This document shows, in pieces, positions 18,150 through 26,564 of a DNA stretch of 64,000 nt. Each line of letters starts with the position of its first letter. The first letter of the stretch is position 1. The notes under the pieces are model-generated. The model had not been told where the DNA came from. It saw only the letters and a list, made by a program, of their open reading frames with translations, and searched no databases. Both the position numbers and the translations under genes were made by a program. This DNA is from Bradyrhizobium huanghuaihaiense (GTDB lineage: Bacteria; Pseudomonadota; Alphaproteobacteria; Rhizobiales; Xanthobacteraceae): positions 124,001 to 188,000 of the forward strand of contig NZ_VLLA01000011.1 of the NCBI RefSeq assembly GCF_007830635.1. The letters run 5' to 3'.

Positions 18150-18875
18150 GTGAGCCAGACCGAGAGCCAAAATTCCTATCCGACCTCAACGCGCAACCAG
18201 GTCAAGCGCCGTCACGACCGCGGCTTCTACGATCACGACACGGTTCATCGCATCCTGGATTCCTCGATGCTCTGTCACGTCTCCTATGTGATCGACGGCC
18301 AGCCCTATTGCACGCCGACCTTCTTCTGGCGCGAGGGGACGAGGCTCTATTGGCACGGTTCGAGCGCGAGCCGCATGTTGCGCAACCAGACCAAAGGCGA
18401 GCGAGTCTGCCTGACGGTTGCCCATCTCGATAGCCTCGTGCTGGCGCGTTGCGGCTTCAACCATTCTGCCGATTATCGCGCGGTGATGGCGTTCGGCACC
18501 GCCTATCTCGTCACCGACTCCGAGGAAAAGGAACGGGCGGTGATCGCCATGGTCGACCGTTTCTTCCCGGACCGCACCGCGAGCCTGCGGGCGAGCAGCG
18601 CGCAGGAGATCAAGGCGACCTCCTTCATAGCCATGGAGATCGAGGAAGCCTCGGCAAAAATCCGCGCCAAGGGCGTCGCCGATGACGACGAGGATTATGC
18701 GTTGCCGATCTATGCCGAGCGCATTCCCGTGCGCACCGTGCTCGGCGCGCCGGAACCTTGCGCGCGCCTGCTCGACGGCGTGAACCGGCCAGCGACGCTC
18801 AATGGCTATTCGGAAGGCCGACTGCTCGAAGATGCATTGCGGGATGCATATTTTGTGGAGTACCCGAACGGCTGA
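18150..18875 (+). CDS. Pyridoxamine 5'-phosphate oxidase-fold (FMN split-barrel) protein
   Basis: A 241-residue protein beginning at GTG 18150 with GGAG six bases upstream. The FMN-binding split-barrel segment is HRILDSSMLCHVSYVIDGQPYCTPTFFW (read in parts: HRILDSSMLCHVSYVIDG, then YCTPTFFWREG), followed by LYWHGSSASRMLRN and VCLTVAHLDSLVLAR. This matches the NimA-like branch of the family, where members are small flavin or haem-binding proteins rather than true PdxH. The divergent MocR regulator very likely controls it. It lies at the 3' end of a much longer open frame that is antisense to the regulator; only this portion is a gene. Confidence 0.87.
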   Translation: MSQTESQNSYPTSTRNQVKRRHDRGFYDHDTVHRILDSSMLCHVSYVIDGQPYCTPTFFWREGTRLYWHGSSASRMLRNQTKGERVCLTVAHLDSLVLARCGFNHSADYRAVMAFGTAYLVTDSEEKERAVIAMVDRFFPDRTASLRASSAQEIKATSFIAMEIEEASAKIRAKGVADDDEDYALPIYAERIPVRTVLGAPEPCARLLDGVNRPATLNGYSEGRLLEDALRDAYFVEYPNG

Positions 18876-18928
18876 AATCGGCTAGCTTGCGCGCTCCCTG
18901 GGATCATTGAAATGCCTGGAGTTGCCTG

Positions 18929-20206
18929 ATGAATGCCGAAACGCAGCAAAGGATTCTTGACGCCGTCGACGCCGGCTTCGAAGCCCAGCTTGCGACCACA
19001 CGTGATTTCGTCGCGATCCCCTCGACCCGCGGGGCGGAGGGACCGTGTCAGGACATGATCGGCGACCTCCTGCGCGAGCGCGGCTATGAGGTCGACGACT
19101 GGCACATCAATGTCGACGATCTCAAGGATCTGCGCGGCTTCGGCCCGATCGAGCACGATTTCTCCAAGGCCCGCTCGGTGGTGGGGACCTACCGTCCGCA
19201 AACGAATGGCGGCAAATCGCTGATCCTCCAGGGCCACTGCGACGTGGTGCCTGCGGGGCCTCTGGAGCTGTGGGACACGCCGCCGTTCTCGCCCGTCACC
19301 AAGGACGGCAAGATGTTCGGCCGCGGCGCCTGCGACATGAAGTCAGGTACCATCGGCGCGCTCTATGCGCTCGATGCGATCAAGGCGGCGGGCTTGAAGC
19401 CGACCGCGCGGATCCATTTCCAGTCCGTGATCGAGGAGGAGAGCACCGGCGTCGGCGCGCTCTCGACGTTGCAGCGCGGCTACCGCGGGGATGCCTGCTT
19501 CATCCCGGAGCCGACCGGCGGCAAGATGGTGCGCTCGCAGGTCGGCGTGATCTGGTTTCGCCTGCGCGTGAAGGGACACCCCACCCACGTCGCCTTTGCC
19601 GGCTCAGGCTCCAATGCGATCATGGCGGCCTATCATCTCGTCCACGCCCTGCAAAAGCTCGAGATCGAATGGAACGAGCGGGCCAAGGCCGACCGTCATT
19701 TCAAGACGCTGAACCATCCCATCAACTTCAACCCCGGGATCATCAAGGGCGGCGACTGGGCTTCCAGCGTTCCGGCCTGGTGCGACGTCGACTGCCGCAT
19801 CGCGATCCTGCCGGGCTGGTCCGTCGCCGATCACCAGAAGGAGATTTTGGCCTGCGTCGCTGCCGCCTCGCGCAATCACCGCTTCCTCGCCAACAATCCG
19901 CCGGAGATCGAATGGTCGGGCTTCCTGTCGGAAGGCTATGAGCTGACCGACGCGGCGGAGCCAGAGGCTGCGTTCGGCAAGGCCTTCAACAAGGTCTATG
20001 GCGGCATGCCGGAGGATCTCGTCTTCACCGCGCTGACTGACACCCGCTTCTACGGCCTGAATCATGGCATCCCGAGCCTCTGCTTCGGCGCCAGCGGCGG
20101 CGAGATGCACGGCTTCAACGAGTATGTTGAGCTGGACTCGCTGAAGAAGACGACCAAGGCGATGGCCTTGTTCATCGCGGAATGGTGCGGGGTGGAGAAG
20201 GCGTAG
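18929..20206 (+). CDS. M20 family metallopeptidase (ArgE/DapE-type deacylase)
   Basis: A 425-residue di-zinc amidohydrolase. Metal and catalytic residues are in LILQGHCDVVPAG (His and Asp), FGRGACDMKSGTIGAL (bridging Asp), QSVIEEESTGVGAL (catalytic and metal Glu) and CFIPEPTGGKMV; the last His is in GEMHGFNEY. The dimerisation lid lies at about residues 200-320. It should hydrolyse an N-acyl or peptide bond, but the substrate is not evident: ArgE, DapE and carboxypeptidase members look alike at this level. It lies 53 bases after the split-barrel protein and may be in the same transcript. Confidence 0.9.
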   Translation: MNAETQQRILDAVDAGFEAQLATTRDFVAIPSTRGAEGPCQDMIGDLLRERGYEVDDWHINVDDLKDLRGFGPIEHDFSKARSVVGTYRPQTNGGKSLILQGHCDVVPAGPLELWDTPPFSPVTKDGKMFGRGACDMKSGTIGALYALDAIKAAGLKPTARIHFQSVIEEESTGVGALSTLQRGYRGDACFIPEPTGGKMVRSQVGVIWFRLRVKGHPTHVAFAGSGSNAIMAAYHLVHALQKLEIEWNERAKADRHFKTLNHPINFNPGIIKGGDWASSVPAWCDVDCRIAILPGWSVADHQKEILACVAAASRNHRFLANNPPEIEWSGFLSEGYELTDAAEPEAAFGKAFNKVYGGMPEDLVFTALTDTRFYGLNHGIPSLCFGASGGEMHGFNEYVELDSLKKTTKAMALFIAEWCGVEKA

Positions 20207-20216
20207 GCCTCTCCGC

Positions 20217-20303
20217 CGTCATTGCGAGGAGCCCTTGCGACGAAGCAATCCAGGCTGCCAATGCGGAGGCAGCCTGGATTGCTTCGCTGCGCTCGCAATG
20301 ACG
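20217..20303. repeat. Palindromic intergenic repeat, copy 2
   Basis: Same family as 4930-5009: starts CGTCATTGCGAGG and ends GCTGCGCTCGCAATGACG, with an altered centre (GGCTGCCAATGCGGAGGCAGCC forms its own small stem). It begins 11 bases after the M20 peptidase stop. Confidence 0.88.
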
Positions 20304-20315
20304 GATGATAGTGCT

Positions 20316-20439
20316 GTAGGGTGGGCAAAGGCGCCCTTGCGCCGTGCCCACGAGTTCTACCCGACATGACCAAGTGCGTGGGCACGCTTCCGCCTTCGCT
20401 CTTCGAGCTATGGCGGACAAGTCGCTTTGCCCACCCTAC
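20316..20439. repeat. 124-bp imperfect palindrome with GTAGGGTGGGCAAAG ends
   Basis: GTAGGGTGGGCAAAG at 20316-20330 is matched by CTTTGCCCACCCTAC at 20425-20439, and internal GTGCCCACG/CGTGGGCAC arms pair as well. It follows directly after the previous repeat. Confidence 0.75.
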
Positions 20440-20581
20440 GGTATCTCGGCTGGGGCGCCGGTTGCCCGAAACAATGGCGCGCCCAAATCCTTTAAGCTTA
20501 AAATAAAGACTAGGATGCCGGCCGCGCCGGTGGCAGACTGGCGCCCGGCTTGTCCGCCGTAGCTCGAAGAGCGAAGGCGGA
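20389..20581. repeat. 33-bp inverted repeat pair (one mismatch)
   Basis: The 33 bases at 20389-20421 (starting TCCGCCTTCGCTCTTCGAGC) match the reverse complement of 20549-20581 at 32 positions. The intervening 127 bases hold no gene. One arm overlaps the end of the preceding palindrome; the other ends 34 bases before the hydrolase gene of the kynurenine operon. Confidence 0.85.
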
Positions 20582-20614
20582 TTTCGCAAGGCCTGGTTCG
20601 CCGAGGAATGAACG

Positions 20615-21424
20615 ATGCGCGATTGGGATGATGCTTACGCCAATTCGGCCCATATCCCGGGCTCGGACAAGATGCCCGCGCAATGGGCCGAGCGGGCGGC
20701 GGCCTACCGTGCTGGACTGAAGGATTTTCGCGCCGATATCGCCTATGGCTCCGGTGAACGCCAGACGCTCGACCTGATCCTGCCTGACGGCGACAGCAAG
20801 GGCCTCGTCGTGTTCGTCCATGGCGGCTACTGGATGCGTTTCGACAAGTCGACCTGGACGGATCTGGCCGAAGGCGCGCGGCATCATGGCTGGACCGTGG
20901 CGCTGCCGAGCTACACGCTGGCGCCTGCCGCCCGCATCTCCGACATGACAGCCGAAATCACCGCCGCGATCGCCAAGGCCGCCTCGCTCGTTTCCGGCCC
21001 GATCCGGCTTGCAGGGCATTCGGCCGGCGGCCATCTCGTCACCCGCATGCTGTGCGACGACAGCCGGCTCGAACCCGCCGTCTTCAACCGCATCGCCGGC
21101 ACGCTCTCGATCAGCGGCCTGCATGATCTGCGCCCGCTGCTCAAGACGAAGATGAACGGCACGCTGCGTATGACCATGGAGGAGGCGACGCTGGAAAGCG
21201 CGGCGCTGCACCTGCCGCGCGGCCATTCGCCGGTGACCGCCTGGGTCGGTGGCGGCGAACGGCCCGAATTCATCCGCCAGTCCGACCTGATGGCCAATCT
21301 CTGGACCGGCTTCGACGTGCCGACACGCCTCGTGGTCGAGCCTGCGCTGAACCATTTCACTGTCATCGACGGGCTGAAGGATCCGTCGTCGCAGATCACC
21401 GCGCGCCTGATCGGCCTCGATTGA
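20615..21424 (+). CDS. Alpha/beta hydrolase, probable arylformamidase of the kynurenine pathway
   Basis: A 269-residue serine hydrolase. The oxyanion motif HGGYW (VFVHGGYWMRFDKS) is diagnostic of the esterase-type N-formylkynurenine formamidases. The nucleophile is in LAGHSAGGHLV and the catalytic histidine is probably in LNHFTVIDGL. It would hydrolyse N-formylkynurenine to kynurenine and formate, the step between KynA and KynU, whose genes follow directly on the same strand. It is not the metal-dependent bacterial KynB type. The role is inferred from motif plus context; hydrolysis of another ester cannot be excluded. Confidence 0.85.
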   Translation: MRDWDDAYANSAHIPGSDKMPAQWAERAAAYRAGLKDFRADIAYGSGERQTLDLILPDGDSKGLVVFVHGGYWMRFDKSTWTDLAEGARHHGWTVALPSYTLAPAARISDMTAEITAAIAKAASLVSGPIRLAGHSAGGHLVTRMLCDDSRLEPAVFNRIAGTLSISGLHDLRPLLKTKMNGTLRMTMEEATLESAALHLPRGHSPVTAWVGGGERPEFIRQSDLMANLWTGFDVPTRLVVEPALNHFTVIDGLKDPSSQITARLIGLD

Positions 21425-21458
21425 CGAGGCCGGTAATGATCGATCGGGAGGGCCAGCC

Positions 21459-22298
21459 ATGACGTCCAGCGATTACGATCCCGCAAGCGAAGGCGCCGAG
21501 ACCGATTTCGCCCGGCGGATGTCCTATGGCAATTATCTCGCGCTCGATGCGATCCTCGGCGCGCAGCATCCGCTGTCGGAGGCGCATGACGAGATGCTGT
21601 TCATCATCCAGCATCAGACCACAGAGCTGTGGATGCGGCTTGCCATCCACGAGCTCAGCGCCGCACGCCGCGCCATCGCCAAAGACGAGGTTGCCCCTGC
21701 GATGAAGATGCTGGCGCGGATGTCGCGGATCTTCGAGCAGCTCAACAACGCCTGGGACGTGCTGCGGACCATGACGCCGAGCGAGTACACACGTTTCCGC
21801 TCGCAGCTCGGCCAGTCCTCGGGCTTCCAGTCCCGCCAGTACCGGCTGATCGAATTTTTGCTGGGCAATCGCAACCATGCGATGCTGAAGCCGCACGCGC
21901 ACGATGTGGAAACGACAAAACTGCTCGAATCTGAGTTGGCGACCCCAAGCCTCTATGACGAGGTCCTCAGGCTCGCCGACCGCAACGGGCTGAAGATGCC
22001 GGCCGCGGTGCTGGCGCGGGATGTTCGCGAGACCCACAGCTTCAACGAAGGCGTGCTGCAAGCCTGGCGTATCGTCTATGAGGCGCCGGAGACGCACTGG
22101 ATGCTCTACGAGCTCGCCGAGAAGCTGGTCGATTTCGAGGATTATTTCCGGCGCTGGCGCTTCAACCACGTGACCACGGTCGAGCGCGTCATCGGCTTCA
22201 AGCGTGGCACCGGCGGCACTGGCGGCGTCAGCTATCTCAAGCGCATGCTCGAGGTTGAGCTGTTTCCCGAACTCTGGCGCGTCCGCACCATTCTGTGA
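21459..22298 (+). CDS. kynA: Tryptophan 2,3-dioxygenase
   Basis: A 279-residue haem enzyme that opens the indole ring of L-tryptophan to give N-formylkynurenine. Family blocks are YGNYLALDAILGAQHPLS, EMLFIIQHQTTELWMRL, VLRTMTPSEYTRFRSQLGQS and, near the C-terminus, the substrate loop RGTGGTGGVSYL. The histidine of LDAILGAQHPLS region/IIQHQ and the proximal haem histidine in FNHVTTVERV fit the known bacterial enzymes. GGGAGGGCC lies upstream of the ATG. The stop overlaps the GTG of kynU by four bases. Confidence 0.96.
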   Translation: MTSSDYDPASEGAETDFARRMSYGNYLALDAILGAQHPLSEAHDEMLFIIQHQTTELWMRLAIHELSAARRAIAKDEVAPAMKMLARMSRIFEQLNNAWDVLRTMTPSEYTRFRSQLGQSSGFQSRQYRLIEFLLGNRNHAMLKPHAHDVETTKLLESELATPSLYDEVLRLADRNGLKMPAAVLARDVRETHSFNEGVLQAWRIVYEAPETHWMLYELAEKLVDFEDYFRRWRFNHVTTVERVIGFKRGTGGTGGVSYLKRMLEVELFPELWRVRTIL

Positions 22299-23509
22299 AA
22301 ATGCCCATGACCAGATATCGCGTCTATGACGACACCAAGGCTCTGTTCCATCTGCCTGACGGCGTGATCTATCTCGACGGCAACTCGCTCGGCGCGCTGC
22401 CGCTTGGCGTTGCCGAGCGCGTCAATCGCGTCATCACGACCGAGTGGGGCAACGAGCTGATCCGCGCCTGGAACAGTGCAGGCTGGTACGCTCAGCCGCG
22501 CCATGTCGGCGATCGCATCGCCCGGCTGATCGGCGCGGAAGCCGGCTCGGTGATGGTCGGCGACACGCTGTCGCTGAAGGTCTATCAGGCGCTCGCGGCG
22601 GCGCTCGACATGAACGCATCGCGCAAGGTCGTCCTGTCGGACACCGGCAATTTCCCGACCGACCTCTACATGGCCGAGGGCCTGATCGCGACGCTCGGGC
22701 GCGGCCATCAATTGCGCCTGGTGGCACCGGAGGAGATCGAGGCGTCGTTGTCAGAGGAGATTGCGGTTCTCTACATTACCGAGGTCGACTATCGCACCGG
22801 CCGCCGCCACGACATGGCGAAGCTGACGGCGAAAGCGCATACGCTCGGCATCGTTACCGTCTGGGATCTCGCCCATTCGGCCGGCGCGCTGCCGGTCGAG
22901 CTCGCCGGCTGCGGCGCCGATTTCGCCGCGGGCTGCACCTACAAATACATCAACGCCGGCCCCGGCGCGCCGGCCTTCCTCTACGTCGCGCCGCGCCACG
23001 CCGATACGGCGCGTGCAGCCTTGTCGGGGTGGATGGGCCACGCAAAACCGTTTGCGTTCGAGCTCGCTTACGCGGCCGCCGGCGGCGTCGAGCGCATGCG
23101 CGTCGGCACGCCGCCGGTGCTGGCGATGGCGGCGCTGGAGGCTTCGCTCGATATCTGGGACCGCGTCGACATCGCCGAGGTCCGCGCGCGATCACTGGCG
23201 CTCGGCGATCTCCTGATTGCGGAAGTCGAACGCCGCTGTCCGCAGCTCAAGGTCGTCACGCCGCGCGAACATGAGCGCCGCGGCTCGCAGGTCTCCTTCG
23301 CCTTCGACGGCGGTTACGCCGCCATGCAGGCGCTGATCGCCCGCGGCGTCATCGGCGATTTCCGTGCGCCCGACATCATGCGGTTCGGGATCACGCCGCT
23401 GTATATCGGCGAGAGCGAGATCATGAGGGCGGCCGAGATCGTCGAGGAGGTGATTTCAGGCGAGGTGTGGCGGCGGCCGGAATATCAGGTCGTGAACGCC
23501 GTGACGTGA
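22295..23509 (+). CDS. kynU: Kynureninase
   Basis: A 404-residue PLP enzyme cleaving kynurenine to anthranilate and alanine. It opens with the typical FHLPDGVIYLDGNSLGALP; later come VGDTLSLKVYQALAAAL, VWDLAHSAGALPVEL (aspartate for the PLP nitrogen) and CTYKYINAGPGAPAFLYV with the Schiff-base lysine. The frame can begin at GTG 22295, overlapping the kynA stop as GTGA, or at ATG 22301 or 22307; translation coupled to kynA is likely because no separate ribosome site is visible. Together the three genes form a complete route from tryptophan to anthranilate. Confidence 0.95.
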   Translation: MKMPMTRYRVYDDTKALFHLPDGVIYLDGNSLGALPLGVAERVNRVITTEWGNELIRAWNSAGWYAQPRHVGDRIARLIGAEAGSVMVGDTLSLKVYQALAAALDMNASRKVVLSDTGNFPTDLYMAEGLIATLGRGHQLRLVAPEEIEASLSEEIAVLYITEVDYRTGRRHDMAKLTAKAHTLGIVTVWDLAHSAGALPVELAGCGADFAAGCTYKYINAGPGAPAFLYVAPRHADTARAALSGWMGHAKPFAFELAYAAAGGVERMRVGTPPVLAMAALEASLDIWDRVDIAEVRARSLALGDLLIAEVERRCPQLKVVTPREHERRGSQVSFAFDGGYAAMQALIARGVIGDFRAPDIMRFGITPLYIGESEIMRAAEIVEEVISGEVWRRPEYQVVNAVT

Positions 23510-23548
23510 ACGGGGAGGACCGGCGCCGCGGGCGGATCCTCCCCCCGT
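23510..23548. terminator. Hairpin between convergent kynU and flavoprotein genes
   Basis: ACGGGGAGGA immediately after the kynU stop can pair with TCCTCCCCCCGT at 23537-23548, just before the stop of the converging gene. It may serve both directions; the run of C on one side gives no strong U-tract. Confidence 0.5.
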
Positions 23549-23550
23549 GT

Positions 23551-24804
23551 TCATGCGCCGAACGTGCCGTAAGGCGCGAAATGCGGGTCGTAGGACGGGC
23601 TCTTGATGATGCTGTGGAGCTGCCGTCGGCGAGCCCCCATGTTGCCGCCGTCATAGAGCGGGAAGCACATCGCGTCGTTCATGAGTTCTGCCAGCGGGTG
23701 CATGTCGGTGTAGCTGTCGACCCCGACCAGGCGCATGCAGTCGTAGACGACGTCCACGCAGGTCTCCGAGCAGAACACTTTCGTCATCACGGCGAGCTCG
23801 TGCGCCGTTCCGCCCGACAGATCGTATTGCTGGCAGGATTTCCAGGTCAGGTAGCGGCAGGCCTCGATCTTCATCTTGATGTCGGCCAGCATGTAGCCGA
23901 CGGTGGGATAGTCGATGATGGGGTGGGGCCCGGAGCGGGCGTCCTTCCTGGCAAAGGCGAGCGCGTGATCGAAGGCGGCGCGCATGACGCCGACGCAGGC
24001 GGCGCCGATCAGCGCGGCGGTCCAGGCGAAGTTGGTGGACACGATCTTGATCCCGTCGCCGGGCTTGCCGATGATATTGTCGGCGGGAACGCGGACATTC
24101 TCGAACTTCATCCGCGGCGAGATCGTCGCCCGGTGGCCCGCCGTATCAAGAATTCCCGTCACCTGCACGCCGGGCAGGTTGCCCGGCACCATGATGACGG
24201 CGAGCGACTCCTGCGCGCCCTTGCTCGGATCGGTTCGGCACACCACGGCATAGAGATGGCAGTTCTTGCCGTCCCAGCCGGTCCCATTCGTCGTGTAGTG
24301 CTTCTCGCCGTTGATGATCCATTCGTCGCCCTCGCGCCTGGCAAACGTCTTCACGCCGAAGCGCGGATCGGCAGCATCGAAGTTCGCGCCGCCCGTCACC
24401 TCGGTGAAGGCGAGCGCGCCGAGCCGGGTTCCATCCTCGATGAAGTCAGGCAGGAAGCGCTGCTTCTGCGCCCCGGTGCCGAAGAACACGATGGGTTTGA
24501 CGCAGAGACCGGTCCCGAGCAGCGTGCTGGGCACGTTGACATCGACCGCGGCCAGTTCTTCGGCGGCGATGGCGAAGTCGAGTGCGGGAACGTCGGTGCC
24601 GCCAATCTCCTTCGGAAACAGTCCTTTGACGAAGCCGGCTTCGACCGCCTTCTTGTGAAACGGCCGGGTTGCATAGAAGCGCTCGTCCGGCTTGCTGTAC
24701 TGGCGGATCGTCGGCCGGACGTCCTTCAGCACGGTGTTGGCGAAGCTGCGTGCGCCTTCGCGAAGCGCGGCCTGCTCCGGGCTGAGCGTGAAATCGATAG
24801 GCAT
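23551..24804 (-). CDS. Acyl-CoA dehydrogenase-fold flavoprotein, nitroalkane-oxidase-like
   Basis: A 417-residue FAD protein of the acyl-CoA dehydrogenase superfamily: helical N-terminus, LAFTEVTGGANFDAADP in the middle beta domain, and a helical C-terminus. At the place where acyl-CoA dehydrogenases have the YEG catalytic glutamate, this protein has LYDGGNMGARRRQLH. An aspartate with an arginine seven residues later is the arrangement of fungal nitroalkane oxidase (Asp402/Arg409), which oxidises nitroalkanes to aldehydes and nitrite. Start at 24804 is set by GAGGAGGAAG upstream. Neighbours are an AraC regulator, a flavin reductase and a two-component monooxygenase, which fits oxidative attack on a small nitrogen or sulfur compound. 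Confidence 0.85.
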   Translation of the reverse strand: MPIDFTLSPEQAALREGARSFANTVLKDVRPTIRQYSKPDERFYATRPFHKKAVEAGFVKGLFPKEIGGTDVPALDFAIAAEELAAVDVNVPSTLLGTGLCVKPIVFFGTGAQKQRFLPDFIEDGTRLGALAFTEVTGGANFDAADPRFGVKTFARREGDEWIINGEKHYTTNGTGWDGKNCHLYAVVCRTDPSKGAQESLAVIMVPGNLPGVQVTGILDTAGHRATISPRMKFENVRVPADNIIGKPGDGIKIVSTNFAWTAALIGAACVGVMRAAFDHALAFARKDARSGPHPIIDYPTVGYMLADIKMKIEACRYLTWKSCQQYDLSGGTAHELAVMTKVFCSETCVDVVYDCMRLVGVDSYTDMHPLAELMNDAMCFPLYDGGNMGARRRQLHSIIKSPSYDPHFAPYGTFGA

Positions 24805-24920
24805 GGCTTCCTCCTCAAGACGTCGAGACGTGTTGACACGCCGTCCCATGGCGCGCTGCGATCGACGGGAGGAAGGCTATGCGCGGTCGTAACGACGGTC
24901 TTGCCCGACAGCGCCCGGGC

Positions 24921-24990
24921 TTTGTGCTGACAGTGAACAGACCGTATTGGGCAGTCGTTCTGTCTCATCGGTTGCCGAATGTTTGTGCTG
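24921..24990. promoter_or_regulatory. Two TTTGTGCTG sites in the divergent promoter region
   Basis: TTTGTGCTGACAGTGAACAG at 24921-24940 and a second TTTGTGCTG at 24982-24990 lie between the divergent flavoprotein and AraC genes. A close match of the first (16 of 20) is at 28064-28083, upstream of the monooxygenase gene. These may be binding sites of the AraC regulator encoded here; this is inferred from recurrence and position only. Confidence 0.5.
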
Positions 24991-25061
24991 CATGCTGGTG
25001 TCGTTCTGGCATGGAAAGTGCTTTTTTAGATGCCAGTGTCACTCTGTGTCGAGGATTTGCC

Positions 25062-26012
25062 ATGGAGACCTGGACCACGAACGATCTGCCCGAGCGGGAT
25101 CAGTTCAGCTATTGGAGAGAGGTCCTCTGCGAGGCCTATATCGCGCTCAATCCGGTGCGCGAGCCCGCGGCGGGCGGCTTTGCCGGGCATGTCACCGCCC
25201 ATCCGCTTTCGACGATCAACGTCACTACCATCTCGTCCGGCCGTCAGAAGATCTATCGCGGGCGCTCCGAGATCAGCCGCATGCCGACGGAAGTCTATTT
25301 CCTCAATCTCCAGCTCCGGGGGCAATGCTGCATGCAGCAGGGCGGTCGCGCCGCGCTGCTCAATCCCGGCGAGTTCTCGATCGTGGATTCGACCGAGCCT
25401 TATCTCAACGACTATTGCAGTGACGATTGGGAGCAGTACTCGTTCCGGATTCCGCGGCACCTGCTGCGTCCGCTGCTGCGCAATCCCGACAAGGCGACGG
25501 CCACGATCGTCGCCGACAATGGCGGCATCAGTACGGTCGCCATCGATCTGCTCAAGTCGATCGTCCGCAATGTGGAACGGCTGTCGCCGACCGGAGCGAC
25601 CTTGAGCAGCAGCATGGTCGAGCTCGTGGCCATGTCGCTCGGTGCGACGCAGACCGCGCAGGAGATGGCGCGAGGCTCCGCGCGGCAGGCGCTATGTTGC
25701 TCGCTGGTCACTCACATCGAGACGAACGTCGCCGATCCCGAGCTGGCGCCGGCCAAGGTCGCCGCCCATTTCGGCATCTCCGTGCGCTATCTGCACAAGG
25801 TGCTGGAGGAGGGCGGTCGATCGTTCGGCCGCCTGGTCCTGGAGCAGCGCCTCGAGCGTTGCGCCAGGGATTTCGCGAAGCAGAAGGCGGACAGCGAGAC
25901 GGTGACCGAGATCGCCTTGCGCTGGGGCTTCAACGACCTCTCGCATTTCAGCCGGACATTTCGCCAGCGGTTCGGAAAGACGCCGCGGGAATATCGCAGC
26001 GAGGGCGCGTGA
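25062..26012 (+). CDS. AraC family transcriptional regulator
   Basis: A 316-residue regulator. The N-terminal part (about residues 1-200) resembles the FeaR-type sensing domain of AraC proteins, with YREVLCEAYIALNP-like opening and FLNLQLRGQCCMQQGGR. The C-terminal part carries two helix-turn-helix units: AKVAAHFGISVRYLHKVLEE and VTEIALRWGFNDLSHFSRTF followed by FGKTPREYR, the family signature. ATG 25062 has GAGG eight bases upstream; the frame stays open for 61 more codons upstream but those run through the divergent promoter. It probably controls the surrounding flavoprotein and monooxygenase genes. Confidence 0.92.
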   Translation: METWTTNDLPERDQFSYWREVLCEAYIALNPVREPAAGGFAGHVTAHPLSTINVTTISSGRQKIYRGRSEISRMPTEVYFLNLQLRGQCCMQQGGRAALLNPGEFSIVDSTEPYLNDYCSDDWEQYSFRIPRHLLRPLLRNPDKATATIVADNGGISTVAIDLLKSIVRNVERLSPTGATLSSSMVELVAMSLGATQTAQEMARGSARQALCCSLVTHIETNVADPELAPAKVAAHFGISVRYLHKVLEEGGRSFGRLVLEQRLERCARDFAKQKADSETVTEIALRWGFNDLSHFSRTFRQRFGKTPREYRSEGA

Positions 26013-26027
26013 ACCGCCGGCGCCTCG

Positions 26028-26564
26028 TCAGGCGGCGCGCTCCAGCCGCCTGAATGCGCTGTCCATGTAGAGCAGGGGATCGACGTCCTGCTCGGCGTGT
26101 CCGACCTGCAAGACCTCGCCGAGAAAGATGGTGTGGGTCTCGTAGGCCAACCGTTGCACCACCTTGCAATCGAACGCGGCGAGCGCCGAAGCCAGCACGG
26201 GCGCGCCGGTGATCTGCGTCCGCCAATCTCCGGACGTGAACCTCTCTGCGCGGCGCAACGATTTCGAGAAGACGTCAACAAGTTCGAGGTCAGCGGCGGC
26301 CAGCAGGTTGACGGCATAGACGCCGGACCGATCGATGACGTCATGCGCCGAGGCGTTCCTGTTGATGCAGATCAGCAGGGTCGGCGGCGCCGTGCTGACC
26401 GAGCTGATGGCGGTTGCGACCAGCCCGGCACGCTGTCCGGCGGCGGCGCTCGTGATGAGCGCGACGCCGGAGGCAAATCTCCGCATCCCCGACTTGAAGG
26501 CGTCGGCCCTCGACATCGCGTCGAAGGCAGGCTCGGAACGGTCCATGACGGTCTCGTTCATCAT
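26028..26564 (-). CDS. Flavin reductase family protein (monooxygenase partner)
   Basis: A 178-residue split-barrel flavin reductase (DIM6/NtaB type): FKSGMRRFASGVALITS, the flavin segment LVATAISSVSTAPPTLLICI, SGVYAVNLLAA and a C-terminal half with FLGEVLQVGH. It should use NAD(P)H to supply FMNH2 to a two-component monooxygenase, whose gene ends at the same point: its TGA overlaps this ATG as ATGATG, implying translational coupling. An in-frame alternative start exists six codons upstream, inside the monooxygenase gene. If the monooxygenase is really frameshifted, coupled translation of this gene would be reduced. Confidence 0.88.
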   Translation of the reverse strand: MMNETVMDRSEPAFDAMSRADAFKSGMRRFASGVALITSAAAGQRAGLVATAISSVSTAPPTLLICINRNASAHDVIDRSGVYAVNLLAAADLELVDVFSKSLRRAERFTSGDWRTQITGAPVLASALAAFDCKVVQRLAYETHTIFLGEVLQVGHAEQDVDPLLYMDSAFRRLERAA

